A stretch of DNA of 64,000 bases from Taibaiella sp. GTDB lineage: Bacteria; Bacteroidota; Bacteroidia; Chitinophagales; Chitinophagaceae. The stretch's first letter is position 1, and each line of letters begins with the position of its first letter. A program made the translations under genes and the position numbers. Below, one piece after another: positions 23,948 through 33,155 of the stretch. The stretch lies in the NCBI GenBank assembly GCA_021740995.1, contig JAIOYR010000006.1:28519-92518 (forward strand). Direction: 5' to 3'. The notes beneath the pieces were generated by a model. The model made no database searches and was not told the DNA's origin. It was given only the letters and a program-made list of their open reading frames with translations.

Positions 23948-25230
23948 TCTGCTTTAGGCGCAGGTAGGGTAATGGTGAATGTGCTTCCCTTGCCGGGATT
24001 GCTTTCTACCTTTATCTTACCATCGTGCGCATCTACTATGGCTTTTACATAGCTCAATCCCAGACCAAAGCCTTTTACATTGTGGATGTTGCCGGTATGC
24101 GCCCGGTAGAATTTTTCAAAGATACGTGACTGCGTTTCGCGGTCCATCCCTATACCATTGTCCTTCACCTTGATGGTAAACATACCGTTGCCGTGTTTCA
24201 GTGTTTCAACAAATATCTTTGGCGGCTCCGTAGAATACTTCATGGCATTGTCCAGCAGATTGAAGATGATATTGGAGAAGTGTACTTCATCGGCATCTAT
24301 CATAGGGTCTGTAGCCGCCAGGCGAAGGTCTATAGATCCGTTTTTTTCCTGCACCTGTAGCACCATGTTGTGCGCCACCTTGCTGATGATCTGGTGTGCA
24401 TCCAGCTTCTGGAGCGTAAGCCTGATCTCTTCTTTTTCCAGTCGGGCAGCCTGTAGTATTTTTTCTACCTGCTTGTTCATACGCTTGTTCTCTTCCTTTA
24501 TCATGCTGCTGTAGATTTTTATCTTGTCAGCATCATGTATTACCTTCTCATTGGTGAGCGCATCTATAGCCAGAGAAATGGTAGCCAGGGGCGTTTTGAG
24601 CTCATGAGTCATGTTGTTGATAAAGTCAGACTTTATCTCAGACAGCTTCTTCTGATTGAACAGAGTGCGCACCGTAACCGCAAAAGCCAGCACTATGATA
24701 GTAGTAAAAACAATAGAAGCTACAATCATCCAGCCCATCTCTCGGATAATGAGATTTTTGTCTTCTCTTATGGATAGGAAAAGTGTTTCCCGGGCACGGT
24801 AAGAATCCTCAGGCGACAGCTCTATGCGGAATGCGGTCTCCTGATCAGACATCTGAAACCCATCAGACTGCAGAATACTGTTTTTGTAGATATTGGTGAT
24901 ACAGTACTCAAAGGATTTTTTGATGTTGTTGTTCTTCAACTCTTTGCGGATTATCTCCTTTATTTCATCTTTGTTGAAAGAACCCTCTACCGTAAAATGA
25001 TTGCGCAGGTGAAAGCGCTTTGACTCCTCGTCGGGTATGAAGTATTTGTGGTTGTAGATGTATCTGCTATAAATGGCCTCCTTGGTCTGTTTGAGCGTAT
25101 TATCCACCTCTCGCTGAAACTCTTCGTGTTTCAGCTTGATTGCATTCTGTATCCACGACATCTGTATGAACAGAATGCCCACCACAGACAAAGTAATCAG
25201 GACTACAATTAATGGATAGATTTTCTTCAT
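23944..25230 (-). CDS. Sensor histidine kinase
   Basis: 428 residues. Membrane helix 1 (about 5-25), an extracytoplasmic loop of roughly 140 residues, helix 2 (about 167-189), then a HisKA domain with His209 (NNMTHELKTPL). The HATPase motifs follow: NLLDNAMKYS, VKDNGIGMD and GFGLGLSYVKAI. There is no HAMP domain; the helix passes directly to HisKA. No response regulator gene is adjacent, so its partner is encoded elsewhere. The TATTTTTG box at 25238-25245 lies only 7 bases upstream of the ATG, implying a leaderless message. Confidence 0.9.
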   Translation of the reverse strand: MKKIYPLIVVLITLSVVGILFIQMSWIQNAIKLKHEEFQREVDNTLKQTKEAIYSRYIYNHKYFIPDEESKRFHLRNHFTVEGSFNKDEIKEIIRKELKNNNIKKSFEYCITNIYKNSILQSDGFQMSDQETAFRIELSPEDSYRARETLFLSIREDKNLIIREMGWMIVASIVFTTIIVLAFAVTVRTLFNQKKLSEIKSDFINNMTHELKTPLATISLAIDALTNEKVIHDADKIKIYSSMIKEENKRMNKQVEKILQAARLEKEEIRLTLQKLDAHQIISKVAHNMVLQVQEKNGSIDLRLAATDPMIDADEVHFSNIIFNLLDNAMKYSTEPPKIFVETLKHGNGMFTIKVKDNGIGMDRETQSRIFEKFYRAHTGNIHNVKGFGLGLSYVKAIVDAHDGKIKVESNPGKGSTFTITLPAPKAD

Positions 25231-25237
25231 CGGGATA

Positions 25238-25245
25238 CAAAAATA
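25238..25245 (-). promoter_or_regulatory. Promoter -7 box (TATTTTTG), nearly leaderless
   Basis: The minus strand reads TATTTTTG, matching TAnnTTTG, 7 bases before the ATG at 25230. As with trmH, the RNA would start at or next to the start codon. Confidence 0.45.
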
Positions 25246-25493
25246 CTAAGGCAACTGTTAATCCAAAGTTTAAAATTAATAATACCTGCGAACAATCACC
25301 ATTTAGGAACGATTAACAATATTAAACAAAAGGAAACGGGAATAGGTTATAATTTATGTGCTGAACGGGTTTAAATTCAAAATGACCGGTAAAATTGACT
25401 TTAATTAAATAGGGGACTTTGTGATTTCAATGCATTTTTTTTATGAATAACCATTGGCATTTTGTATCTTCATAAAAATCAAAAATCAGTCCC

Positions 25494-26318
25494 ATGTCCT
25501 ACCTCATTGCAGCAACAGATTTTTCAGATACATCAGAAAACAGTGTAGCTTATGCTGCAGCTTTGGCTACAATCCTCCAAGCAGACCTCGTACTTGTTCA
25601 TTCATTTATCTTTCCGGTCATGGTCAACGACCTGCCACTGCCCACATCGCTCATAGACGACACGCAGATGGATGCTGAAAAAAAAATGAATGTACTTCTG
25701 AAAAACATGCAGGCGCAGCACGCCGGTCTAACAATAAAAGGAAGTGTTACCTATGGCAACATCACAGACACCATCAATAATTACGCCGCTGAAAATGCAG
25801 GTGCGTTACTGGTAGTAATGGGCAACAGCAATACAGCCGCTGATAGTGCATGGTTTCTTAGCACGCTGAAGGAGGCAAGCCATACCTTAAGTATTCCTAC
25901 GCTGGCAATACCAGATAATGCATTTTACAAACCCATAAGTAAGATATGCCTGGCTGTAGATACAGATCAGCCGGAAAATCTGGCTGCATTAAAATCCATA
26001 GCAGACCTGGCACAACAACTCAATGCTGAATTGCACGTATTCAACTCCCGCGCAGAAGGCACCTACGATGGCAGTCAGGAAGTGAGCACCGGCACTATGA
26101 CCACTTTGGCCGCCGCCAACCCGCAATATCACTACCGGCATCTGGCAGATGTAGATGAAGCCATACTTTTTTTCTGTAGCCGCTACCAGATAGACTGGCT
26201 GGCCATCCTCCCCGGCAAGTATTCATTCTTCGAGGGGCTATTTCATAACAGCCACACCAAGGTGCTGGCTCAGACCACTACTATACCTCTGTGCATTTTG
26301 CAGCAGGATGAGTTGTAG
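25494..26318 (+). CDS. Universal stress protein, two tandem UspA domains
   Basis: 274 residues, about twice a single UspA domain. The first domain starts LIAATDFSDTSENSVAYAAAL and ends before about residue 145; the second starts ISKICLAVDTDQPENLAAL. The usual ATP-binding Gly motif appears only in degenerate form (VVMGNSNTAAD) in domain 1 and not clearly in domain 2, so nucleotide binding is uncertain. Tandem Usp proteins are common in Bacteroidota and are linked to stress survival. No signal peptide. Confidence 0.9.
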   Translation: MSYLIAATDFSDTSENSVAYAAALATILQADLVLVHSFIFPVMVNDLPLPTSLIDDTQMDAEKKMNVLLKNMQAQHAGLTIKGSVTYGNITDTINNYAAENAGALLVVMGNSNTAADSAWFLSTLKEASHTLSIPTLAIPDNAFYKPISKICLAVDTDQPENLAALKSIADLAQQLNAELHVFNSRAEGTYDGSQEVSTGTMTTLAAANPQYHYRHLADVDEAILFFCSRYQIDWLAILPGKYSFFEGLFHNSHTKVLAQTTTIPLCILQQDEL

Positions 26319-26324
26319 TATCGA

Positions 26325-26534
26325 TTGTGGTCCTCATTTATAGTGGCAAAGCGAAAAATGTCGCTTAATGATTTATCAGAAAAAGCAGAGCTAAAACTTT
26401 CTCATCTCTCAATCTTAAAAACAGGAAAAGCAAAAGCCATACGCTTTAGCACTCTGGGGGCTATCTGGAAGGCGCTGAATTGCCAGCCTGCAAATATTCT
26501 GGCGTATTTGGAGGAGCCACACATCATTGATTGA
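26325..26534 (+). CDS. Small Cro/C1-type helix-turn-helix protein
   Basis: 69 residues with an XRE-type helix-turn-helix: MSLNDLSEKAELKLSHLSIL, then LKTGKAKAIRFSTLGAIWKA and LNCQPANILAYLEE. This is the YozG-like group, in which a short N-terminal strand precedes the AKRKMSLNDL motif. Here only ten residues (WSSFIVAKRK) precede it and the start is a TTG at 26325, so the N-terminus may be shortened or eroded. Six bases after the universal stress gene. Transcription regulator of unknown target. Confidence 0.65.
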   Translation: MWSSFIVAKRKMSLNDLSEKAELKLSHLSILKTGKAKAIRFSTLGAIWKALNCQPANILAYLEEPHIID

Positions 26535-26557
26535 TGCACTGCATTTGCTGTTAACCT

Positions 26558-26606
26558 TCCTCTGGAGGGTCTTCCCGTTTTTTCTGCGGGAGACCCGCAG
26601 ACATCA
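26558..26606. repeat. Dispersed hairpin repeat, copy A
   Basis: Hairpin with arms GGGTCT...CCCG and CGGG...AGACCC around a T-rich loop (TTTTTTCTG), followed by GACATCA. It shares arms, loop and the GACATCA tail with copy B at 55296-55343, in the same orientation. REP-like; it may also act as a terminator for the helix-turn-helix gene. Confidence 0.6.
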
Positions 26607-26838
26607 GAATATACCCTTACACTAAAATAGTATAATCTTATCCGAAGCCTGTTAACCCCTCAAAATGAATTTTATTTAAAAATATACATAAATTTTATTG
26701 TTAATCAGTAGTTAATCTGAAAATTTCTGTTTACCTTAGCTTTACGATATAAAAATTGATAAACGCAAGGAAAAATATAATTTAAAGATTTTCGTTTCAA
26801 CAAGGGGTAAGGCTCTGTTTTTCTAAATAAGGGCCGAA

Positions 26839-26943
26839 ATGAAAAAAATGGGCGTCGTAAAACACGCTCTTTTTTTATGCCTGTTTGTTTCCATTTCTTT
26901 ACCTGTAGGTCCGGCTAAAGCCATGTCCGGTAAAGTTCTTTAG
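26839..26943 (+). CDS. Possible 34-residue secreted peptide (orphan signal peptide)
   Basis: ATG 26839 to TAG 26943 encodes a positively charged start (MKKMGVVKH), a hydrophobic core (ALFLCLFVSISL) and a signal-peptidase-like site (GPAKA), after which only six residues (MSGKVL) remain. Either a tiny secreted peptide or the remains of a gene whose body has been lost. No downstream frame continues it. No family recognised. Confidence 0.4.
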   Translation: MKKMGVVKHALFLCLFVSISLPVGPAKAMSGKVL

Positions 26944-27101
26944 CATTTGACTATATTTATACCAGCCGCTGAATGCATATTCAGGTATATGCAGCAGATG
27001 CAGTAAATGTCTTGGCATCATTATTGATATGGTTAGAAATAGAGGTAAATACAATAGTTTAGAATACAATACTGCTTAACGTTTCATAATACACTTTTCA
27101 C

Positions 27102-27109
27102 TACATTTG
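27102..27109 (+). promoter_or_regulatory. Promoter -7 box (TACATTTG) for the OB-fold/cytochrome operon
   Basis: TACATTTG matches TAnnTTTG, 19 bases before the ATG at 27129. A GTTT at 27081-27084 is a weak candidate -33 element. Confidence 0.5.
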
Positions 27110-27128
27110 TTATACAAACCTGCAGGCA

Positions 27129-27533
27129 ATGATAAAAAAAATAATAGCCATAGTCTTGGTGCTTGCAACAATAGGTGTAGGTACAGGCATCTATCTGTTT
27201 TACAAAAAGCCTGAAACGGTCGATGATAAAAAGGGTATTGTAATTACTGCTGTCACCCTTTCGCAACAATATACCACCAACGAAAAAGCCGCAGACAGCA
27301 TCTATCTGAATAAAGTAATAGAAGTGACCGGCAATGTAGAAGAAACAGAACAAAACCAGGACGGAGGCATGATGGTGATACTGAAAACTGATGACCCCAT
27401 AGCGGGCATACAATGCGCTATGCGTGAAAAAGGAGTAAAAGTTACCAAGGGTCAAACCACAACCATCAAGGGCTTCTGCTCAGGCAGTGGCATAACAGGC
27501 GTATCACTTACAGACTGCGTCATTTCGAAATAA
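27129..27533 (+). CDS. Membrane-anchored OB-fold (tRNA_anti-like) protein
   Basis: 134 residues. One N-terminal membrane helix (IIAIVLVLATIGVGTGIYLF) is followed by an OB-fold of the tRNA_anti-like family: the strand pattern LNKVIEVTGNVEE, GGMMVILKTDDPIAGIQCAM and TTIKGFCSGSGITGVSLTDCVI. Three cysteines in the second half may pair. The family is widespread and uncharacterised in Bacteroidota, usually as a secreted or anchored domain. First gene of a four-gene unit. Confidence 0.85.
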   Translation: MIKKIIAIVLVLATIGVGTGIYLFYKKPETVDDKKGIVITAVTLSQQYTTNEKAADSIYLNKVIEVTGNVEETEQNQDGGMMVILKTDDPIAGIQCAMREKGVKVTKGQTTTIKGFCSGSGITGVSLTDCVISK

Positions 27534-27560
27534 TCTTACTCAATCGTACAAGCGAAAAAT

Positions 27561-27935
27561 ATGAAAAAACTGATAGCAATAGGCGCACTGGCAATGATAA
27601 CCGCTGGCTGCTACAACGATAAGGCAGACAAGCTATACCCCTCACCCGGAGTGGTGGTATGCGACACTACTACTGTCACTTATACAAATGACATCAAACC
27701 CATCTTTGCAGCTAAGTGCAACACCCCGGGTTGCCACGACGCAGGTGCAATAGCCGGAGGATACAACTTTACCACACAGGCGGGCATACAGGTGCCGGCA
27801 CTCAGTGGCAGAATAGTAGGCTGTATCAACTGGGCTTCGGGCTTCAGTGCTATGCCCAAGGGATTGCCCAAATTGCAGCAGTGCGAAATAGACAAAATAA
27901 CCCGTTGGGTAAATCAGGGCGCACTTAACAATTAG
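27561..27935 (+). CDS. Cytochrome-c-like lipoprotein
   Basis: 124 residues. Signal with lipobox TAGC (Cys17). The heme-binding site reads KCNTPGCHDAG, with Cys53, Cys58 and His59, a CxxxxCH spacing instead of CxxCH. The fold end FSAMPKGLPKLQQCEIDKIT then RWVNQGAL is typical of the small cytochrome domain of this type, with Met in MPKG as the probable sixth ligand. Similar CX4CH proteins are known to me from Bacteroidota. An electron-transfer role in the periplasm or at the outer membrane is likely. 27 bases after the OB-fold gene. Confidence 0.75.
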   Translation: MKKLIAIGALAMITAGCYNDKADKLYPSPGVVVCDTTTVTYTNDIKPIFAAKCNTPGCHDAGAIAGGYNFTTQAGIQVPALSGRIVGCINWASGFSAMPKGLPKLQQCEIDKITRWVNQGALNN

Positions 27936-28009
27936 CAAAACGCAGTTTTGAGATCAGGTCTTTTAAACAGAAATATTAAACAACACATCCAATTCTAAAA
28001 CCATAAAAC

Positions 28010-28564
28010 ATGAAAAGAACAATCCTTACACTTAGCTTCTTTGTTGCAGGAGCTACTACTGTTTTTGCACAGAAATATATAACACGTACAGCCCGCATTT
28101 CTTTCAATGCCACAGCAGCAGGCTCTCCGGAGAACATAGAAGCTGTGAATAATGAAGTAGCCAATATAGTAGATGGCAAAACCGGAGACATAATTTTTCA
28201 GGTGCCGGTAAAGAGTTTCAAGTTTGAGCGTGCGCTCATGCAGGAGCACTTCAACGAAAACTACATGGAGAGCGATAAGTATCCAAAGGCTGATTTCAAA
28301 GGTAATTTCGGCAACATTGCAGAGCTCAATTTTGCAAAAGATGGTACTTACGAAACCAAAGTTGCCGGTAAACTCACCATTCATGGTGTCACTAATGAGG
28401 TGAATGTGCCTGGTACTGTTACTGTGAAAGGCGGTAGCGTATTGCTGAAAGCAAAATTCAAAGTAAAACTGCAGGACTATAAAATAGCCATACCGGGTGT
28501 GGTAGCCGACAAAGTGGCTAAAGAAGCCGTTATATCGCTGGAAAGCAGCATGACACAAAAATAA
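28010..28564 (+). CDS. YceI family periplasmic protein
   Basis: 184 residues with a cleaved signal (ATTVFAQ). YceI features: FNATAAGSPENIEAVNNEVA, MQEHFNENYMESDKYPKADF (YceI motif with the conserved HF...KYP), KLTIHGVTNEVNVPGTVTVK, and KLQDYKIAIPGVVADKVAKE. YceI proteins are lipocalin-like beta-barrels that bind long polyprenoid or quinone-like molecules. Placed between a cytochrome lipoprotein and a DUF5777 barrel, a quinone or lipid-related redox function is plausible but unproven. Confidence 0.92.
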   Translation: MKRTILTLSFFVAGATTVFAQKYITRTARISFNATAAGSPENIEAVNNEVANIVDGKTGDIIFQVPVKSFKFERALMQEHFNENYMESDKYPKADFKGNFGNIAELNFAKDGTYETKVAGKLTIHGVTNEVNVPGTVTVKGGSVLLKAKFKVKLQDYKIAIPGVVADKVAKEAVISLESSMTQK

Positions 28565-28593
28565 TTTACACACACTATTTTCAACGTAACATT

Positions 28594-29520
28594 ATGCGCA
28601 AAGCATTTATACTTTCCTTTCTTTTTGCTTGTAGCACGGCAGCTAGCTATGCTCAGGCCGACAAACTGATGGCTGAGCTCGACGAGCCGGCTACCAATAA
28701 AAAAGAAGATGTTTCAGCTACTTTCAAAGCTACCCGTATTATCAACAGCAGCAGCGTAGAAAATCTGGCAGCAGGTGTGCTCGACTTCCGTATACTCCAC
28801 CGCTTCGGTAGGGTCAGCGACGGTTTTGATAATGCTTTTGGTTTTGACAATGCTACTACCCGTATAGGGCTCGATTATGGCATCACCAAATGGCTGATGG
28901 TAGGCATAGGGCACAATACCCTTTACAAAGCCAATGATGGTTTCGTAAAGGCAAAGCTGCTTCCTCAGCAGAATAATGGTATACCCATCACCCTCTCTTA
29001 TTTGGGCGGTATCAATGCCACCGGCGATAAAGCGCCACCCGTACCACCTGGTACTGAGTACTTTTTCACGCACCGTTTATCCTATACCCATCAGTTGCTT
29101 ATAGCCCGTAAGTTCAGCAACCGTATATCATTACAGTTGATGCCTACTGTCATTCACCAAAATCTGGTAGACAGCAGTAAGTATTCCAACACTACCTATG
29201 CTATAGGTGTAGGTGGCAGGGTGAAGGTGAGCAAGCGCATGGCAATTACCGGAGAGTACTACTACCGTGCCAATAATGCGGATATGCTTTCTTATGGCGT
29301 CAAAACCTACAACTCTTTATCGCTGGGCGCAGAGATAGAAACAGGTGGCCACGTATTTCAGTTGTTTTTCTCCAATTCGCTGGGCATTACCGAGCGTGCA
29401 TTTGTAACCCAAACTACCGATACATGGGAGAAAGGTCAATTGCACTTTGGCTTCAACATCTCCAGAGTATTCACTGTAGTAAAGCCTAAAGAATTCCGCG
29501 GCGACGCTAAGAAGTGGTAA
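28594..29520 (+). CDS. DUF5777 family beta-barrel protein
   Basis: 308 residues with a signal peptide (AASYAQA). Recognisable motif: ATRIINSSSVENLAAGVLDF and ILHRFGRV, the hallmark of DUF5777. Alternating strands (YGITKWLMVGIGHN, RISLQLMPTVIHQ, KRMAITGEYYYR) suggest an outer-membrane barrel. In other Bacteroidota this family travels with YceI and cytochrome-like proteins, as here. Last gene of the unit; the stop at 29520 is followed by the converging asnB gene. Confidence 0.88.
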   Translation: MRKAFILSFLFACSTAASYAQADKLMAELDEPATNKKEDVSATFKATRIINSSSVENLAAGVLDFRILHRFGRVSDGFDNAFGFDNATTRIGLDYGITKWLMVGIGHNTLYKANDGFVKAKLLPQQNNGIPITLSYLGGINATGDKAPPVPPGTEYFFTHRLSYTHQLLIARKFSNRISLQLMPTVIHQNLVDSSKYSNTTYAIGVGGRVKVSKRMAITGEYYYRANNADMLSYGVKTYNSLSLGAEIETGGHVFQLFFSNSLGITERAFVTQTTDTWEKGQLHFGFNISRVFTVVKPKEFRGDAKKW

Positions 29521-29621
29521 ATGACATACACTACACCTCGCAGATTTGAAGACGCAATCACAGCGAGGTATAGTGCAAATGATTGTAGAATCAGCAATTT
29601 GTCATTGTATTCATCCCCCCA

Positions 29622-31457
29622 TCACCGCACCTTAAACTCATCCTTCCAGATATTTACAGAGGCTGCGCGCCATATTTGTAGTGCATCGGGAACAGTTAGT
29701 GTTTTTGCACTTAGCTGCGCCAGTAGTGCAGCACTCTGGGCCGATGTTAGTGTTTGCCTCGATTTGAATTGCGCCGTTACCCACTGTTCATCGCGGTAAA
29801 GTGCATCTATCAGCGGAGTATAAAATCCTATCTTATCAGTGCGGCTATACACACTTTCGGGCAGGTATTGTTTGCAGGATTCTCTGAGCAGGTATTTCCT
29901 CAATCCATGTTTCAGGAAGTCTGACGACCTTATGGTGGCTACATGCTCTGCTATGCGATGATCCAGAAATGGCATACGACCTTCTATGCTGTTTGCCATG
30001 CCATTGCGGTCGTCATAGTGTACCAGGTGTGGAATGTGCACACCATATATACTCTCGCGCCACACATCGTAGGGTATGCTGTAGTCGTAAAGCGATACCA
30101 GTTTATTATTCACACCATTGAGCAGGGAGGGCTCTATAATTCCCCTCCTTTTTACACGCGACTTGTTACGTAGTATGAACTCCAGTCCAGGCGAAAAAAA
30201 CTGTAGCATGATGCGCAGCATATAAGATCTGCCCAGGTTCATTTCCTTCAGATTTTCGCGGAACATACCCAGTTTCATAGAGGTCATCTGTTGCAGCAAT
30301 ATAGCCTGTGCCATATTGTTGTAGCCAAAGAAAAGCTCATCGGCACCCTGTCCATTAAGTATTACTTTTATGCCTGCGTCGGCTGCCATCTTCATCAGGA
30401 ATCCGTGTGCCATGATTGAAGGGTCGCCAAAGGGTTCTTCCTGTATGTTGATATAGCGGCTGAGGTCATTTTTTATAGACAGCTCGTCCAGGTTTTTTCG
30501 GTGTACTATGAAGTTGCCTTTTTTGTTCATAGCTATTACCGCATCTACGTACTTCGATTCATCGTAGCGGCTGCCGGGAGCCTGTGCAGTAAAGATGTGA
30601 ATGTCTTTATCGTAGTAGGTAGATAGCACACCTGCTATTATCGACGAATCTATGCCTCCTGAGAGGGTAATGCCTACCGGCACATCTGCCAGTGTTTGCG
30701 AGAGTACTCCTTCTACTATGCAGTCGTGTAGTTTTTTCTTTGCTACTTCGTCAAATGGTCTTTTTTCCTTTTCTTTTATCTCCGGCAGATACCAGTATTT
30801 GTGCGCTGTTAGTGTCTGGTCCTGATTGCTCAGCCAGCAATAGCTGCCCTGCGGAAAATGTTTTATGTCACCAAAAAAGGTATGGGCACCCAGATGCCCG
30901 TAGTTGCCCAGAGCCAGATATTCTACTACGGCTGTTGGGTCGGCTGTTGGTTGTTCGCCCCTGCCTATAAGCGGTTTTACTTCGCTGGCAAGCAGCCATG
31001 CATCTGCAACCTTTCTTACGTACAATGGCTTTTGTCCGTATCGGTCGCGGCTTATGAATGCACGCTGCGCCTCGTTGTCCCAAATAATGATTGCCCACAT
31101 GCCCACCATTTCGGTCAACATTTTTTCCTGCATCTGTGCAAACAGCTCTATGATGGTCTCTGTATCAGAATGTCCGCGAAAGGTGTGAGTGGGGAGATGT
31201 CTTTTTCTTAATTCCAGATGGTTGTATATCTCGCCATTAAATACAATGGTATACCTGCCGCACGACGAGGTCATGGGCTGATGTCCCAGCTCCGAAAGCT
31301 CCAGAATAGACAGTCTGCGGTGTAGCAGCGATACCTGCTCCTGATTGTAAATACCCGTATCGTCCGGTCCGCGATGTTGCAGCAATACACCGGCATTTTT
31401 GCAAAACCCAAGTCCGTTATCCTTGCTGCGACCAATATATCCGGCTATTCCACACAT
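29622..31457 (-). CDS. asnB: Asparagine synthase, glutamine-hydrolysing
   Basis: 611 residues, normal length. Starts MCGIAGYIG so the glutaminase nucleophile is Cys2 after Met removal. GATase-2 features: LLHRRLSILELSELGHQPM, NGEIYNHLELR. The synthetase domain has the PP-loop ITLSGGIDSSIIAGVLS and NGQGADELFFGY. The C-terminus keeps SIEGRMPFLDHRIAEH. Could make asparagine or, as in many Bacteroidota, modify a cell-surface sugar or peptide; the AsnB family covers both. Stand-alone here, with no polysaccharide operon around it. Confidence 0.93.
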   Translation of the reverse strand: MCGIAGYIGRSKDNGLGFCKNAGVLLQHRGPDDTGIYNQEQVSLLHRRLSILELSELGHQPMTSSCGRYTIVFNGEIYNHLELRKRHLPTHTFRGHSDTETIIELFAQMQEKMLTEMVGMWAIIIWDNEAQRAFISRDRYGQKPLYVRKVADAWLLASEVKPLIGRGEQPTADPTAVVEYLALGNYGHLGAHTFFGDIKHFPQGSYCWLSNQDQTLTAHKYWYLPEIKEKEKRPFDEVAKKKLHDCIVEGVLSQTLADVPVGITLSGGIDSSIIAGVLSTYYDKDIHIFTAQAPGSRYDESKYVDAVIAMNKKGNFIVHRKNLDELSIKNDLSRYINIQEEPFGDPSIMAHGFLMKMAADAGIKVILNGQGADELFFGYNNMAQAILLQQMTSMKLGMFRENLKEMNLGRSYMLRIMLQFFSPGLEFILRNKSRVKRRGIIEPSLLNGVNNKLVSLYDYSIPYDVWRESIYGVHIPHLVHYDDRNGMANSIEGRMPFLDHRIAEHVATIRSSDFLKHGLRKYLLRESCKQYLPESVYSRTDKIGFYTPLIDALYRDEQWVTAQFKSRQTLTSAQSAALLAQLSAKTLTVPDALQIWRAASVNIWKDEFKVR

Positions 31458-31780
31458 GCTTTTCAGTTATTTGCCGAAAGTAAAAAAATTTACCCATACC
31501 GAAGCAAAGTAGCTGAAATTGGGCCTGCACAGGCCTCAGCAGGCGAACCCAAAATAGCGGACGGCAGGAGCCGGCGATACAGAAAGGTATGTCAAAAAGT
31601 GTGTGCTTATAATCAAATTAATACAACCCATAGAAAGGCCTTGTTATATTTTCAGAATATAGTATTAGCTTTGCCTCCATTACAGGAAATGGTGTCTTCC
31701 TGAACCAACCGCTTCTCCAAAGCTAATGGCGCCTACAATTTAACTGATGGTAATTGCCGTCGTAATAGTTATTTGTAGGT
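31458..31780. other. 323-bp intergenic region between asnB and the ClC gene
   Basis: No gene. It holds a perfect palindrome GGCCTGCACAGGCC at 31522-31535, which could be the asnB leader or a terminator-like element, and the ClC promoter candidate at 31666-31673. Confidence 0.6.
31666..31673 (+). promoter_or_regulatory. Promoter -7 box (TAGCTTTG) for the ClC gene
   Basis: TAGCTTTG matches TAnnTTTG with a TTG at 31641-31643 about 22 bp upstream. It would give a leader of about 100 nt before the ATG at 31781. Confidence 0.45.
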
Positions 31781-33097
31781 ATGAAAAAAATACAAAATTC
31801 TTTCGAACAGCTTTTCATCGCCCGTCATATCCTAAAATGGATAGCGATTGTTACGCCTGTGTCCGTAATTGTGGGGTCTATAGTAGCCTTTTTTCTTTGG
31901 TTATTAGACGCAGCAACTAAATTCCGATGGCAACACCAGTGGCTGCTGTTTTTACTACCCATCGCAGGTATAGGTATCCATTTTTTGTACAAGCGCTGGG
32001 GAAAGAGCGCTGATGCTGGTAGTAACCTCATTATGGACGAGATACATCAGCCACAGGTCGGTGTTCCTGTACGAATGACCCCACTAATTCTGATTACAAC
32101 TGTGATTACACACCTCTTTGGCGGCTCAGCAGGCCGGGAGGGTACCGCAGTGCAAATAGGAGGCAGTGTGGCGAGCCTGCTGGGCAAATGGTTCAGACTG
32201 TCGAAAGAAGATGTGCGTATTATCCTCATGGCTGGTGTCGCTGCAGGTTTTGGGGCGGTATTCGGAACACCGCTAACTGGTGCCATTTTTGCCCTGGAGT
32301 TCCTCGCTATTGGCCGTATCAAATATGATGCATTGATTCCGTGTCTGATGGCCAGCATATTGGCCGATGTTGTGTGCGGTGCGTGGGGTATACATCATAC
32401 TGAATATCAGATATTATTCTCCGGTTCAAAATCTTTTACGTTTCCATTTATTCACTTCGATTTTCTGTTGTTTGCCAAAGTTGCATTTGCTGGGCTTGCG
32501 TTTGGCTTATCGGCTTATATGTTCTCCTTTTTGTCTCACAGTATAAAACACTATGCCCATCGGCTTATTAAGACCCGAAGATGGCTTATCCCGGCATTTG
32601 GCGGAAGCATCATTATTCTACTTACACTTTTACTGAATACACAGGATTATTTAGGTTTAGGGGTAACTTCAATTTACCCCGATGGAGCTTCTATAGTAAA
32701 CGCGTTTAAGCAGGGCGGGGTTACTGAGTGGAGCTGGCTGTGGAAGCTGTTGTTTACTGCTATCACGCTCGGTGCAGGATTTAAAGGAGGTGAAGTTACC
32801 CCTCTGTTTTTTATAGGTGCAGCTCTGGGTAATACAATTGCGGTGATTACCGGTGCCCCGGTTGACCTTTTTGCAGGCCTGGGTTTTGTAGCAGTATTTG
32901 CCGGTGCTACCAACACTCCTTTGGCATGTATTATAATGGGCATAGAGCTATTCGGTACTGAAAATGTACTCTATTTTGCGGTTGCCTGTTTTATAGCCTA
33001 TTCATTTAGCGGGCATTCGGGAATATATACGGCGCAACGGGTTGCGGTTACCAAGCCCGGCAGTAAAAATCTTCCTCCGGATAGTCTTCTGCCTTAG
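31781..33097 (+). CDS. ClC-family chloride channel/transporter
   Basis: 438 residues with about ten membrane segments. The gating glutamate is present in [13 protein letters not shown] (Glu120), and the third motif reads [16 protein letters not shown]. The first pore motif, normally GSGIP, is [11 protein letters not shown] here, as in a bacterial subgroup annotated as voltage-gated chloride channel proteins, so selectivity for chloride versus fluoride or nitrate is open. There are no C-terminal CBS domains. Stand-alone gene. Confidence 0.88.
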   Translation: MKKIQNSFEQLFIARHILKWIAIVTPVSVIVGSIVAFFLWLLDAATKFRWQHQWLLFLLPIAGIGIHFLYKRWGKSADAGSNLIMDEIHQPQVGVPVRMTPLILITTVITHLFGGSAGREGTAVQIGGSVASLLGKWFRLSKEDVRIILMAGVAAGFGAVFGTPLTGAIFALEFLAIGRIKYDALIPCLMASILADVVCGAWGIHHTEYQILFSGSKSFTFPFIHFDFLLFAKVAFAGLAFGLSAYMFSFLSHSIKHYAHRLIKTRRWLIPAFGGSIIILLTLLLNTQDYLGLGVTSIYPDGASIVNAFKQGGVTEWSWLWKLLFTAITLGAGFKGGEVTPLFFIGAALGNTIAVITGAPVDLFAGLGFVAVFAGATNTPLACIIMGIELFGTENVLYFAVACFIAYSFSGHSGIYTAQRVAVTKPGSKNLPPDSLLP

Positions 33098-33155
33098 AAA
33101 TGATGCCCCAAAAGCTGTTGCAAATGCACAATACCATTACATATCCTCCGTATTA

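Larger units (their letters stand above)
26535..27128. other. 594-bp intergenic region
   Basis: Holds a dispersed hairpin repeat (26558-26606), a possible 34-residue secreted peptide (26839-26943) and the promoter of the OB-fold operon (27102-27109). The rest (about 26607-26838) is very AT-rich with no gene that I can support. Confidence 0.6.
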
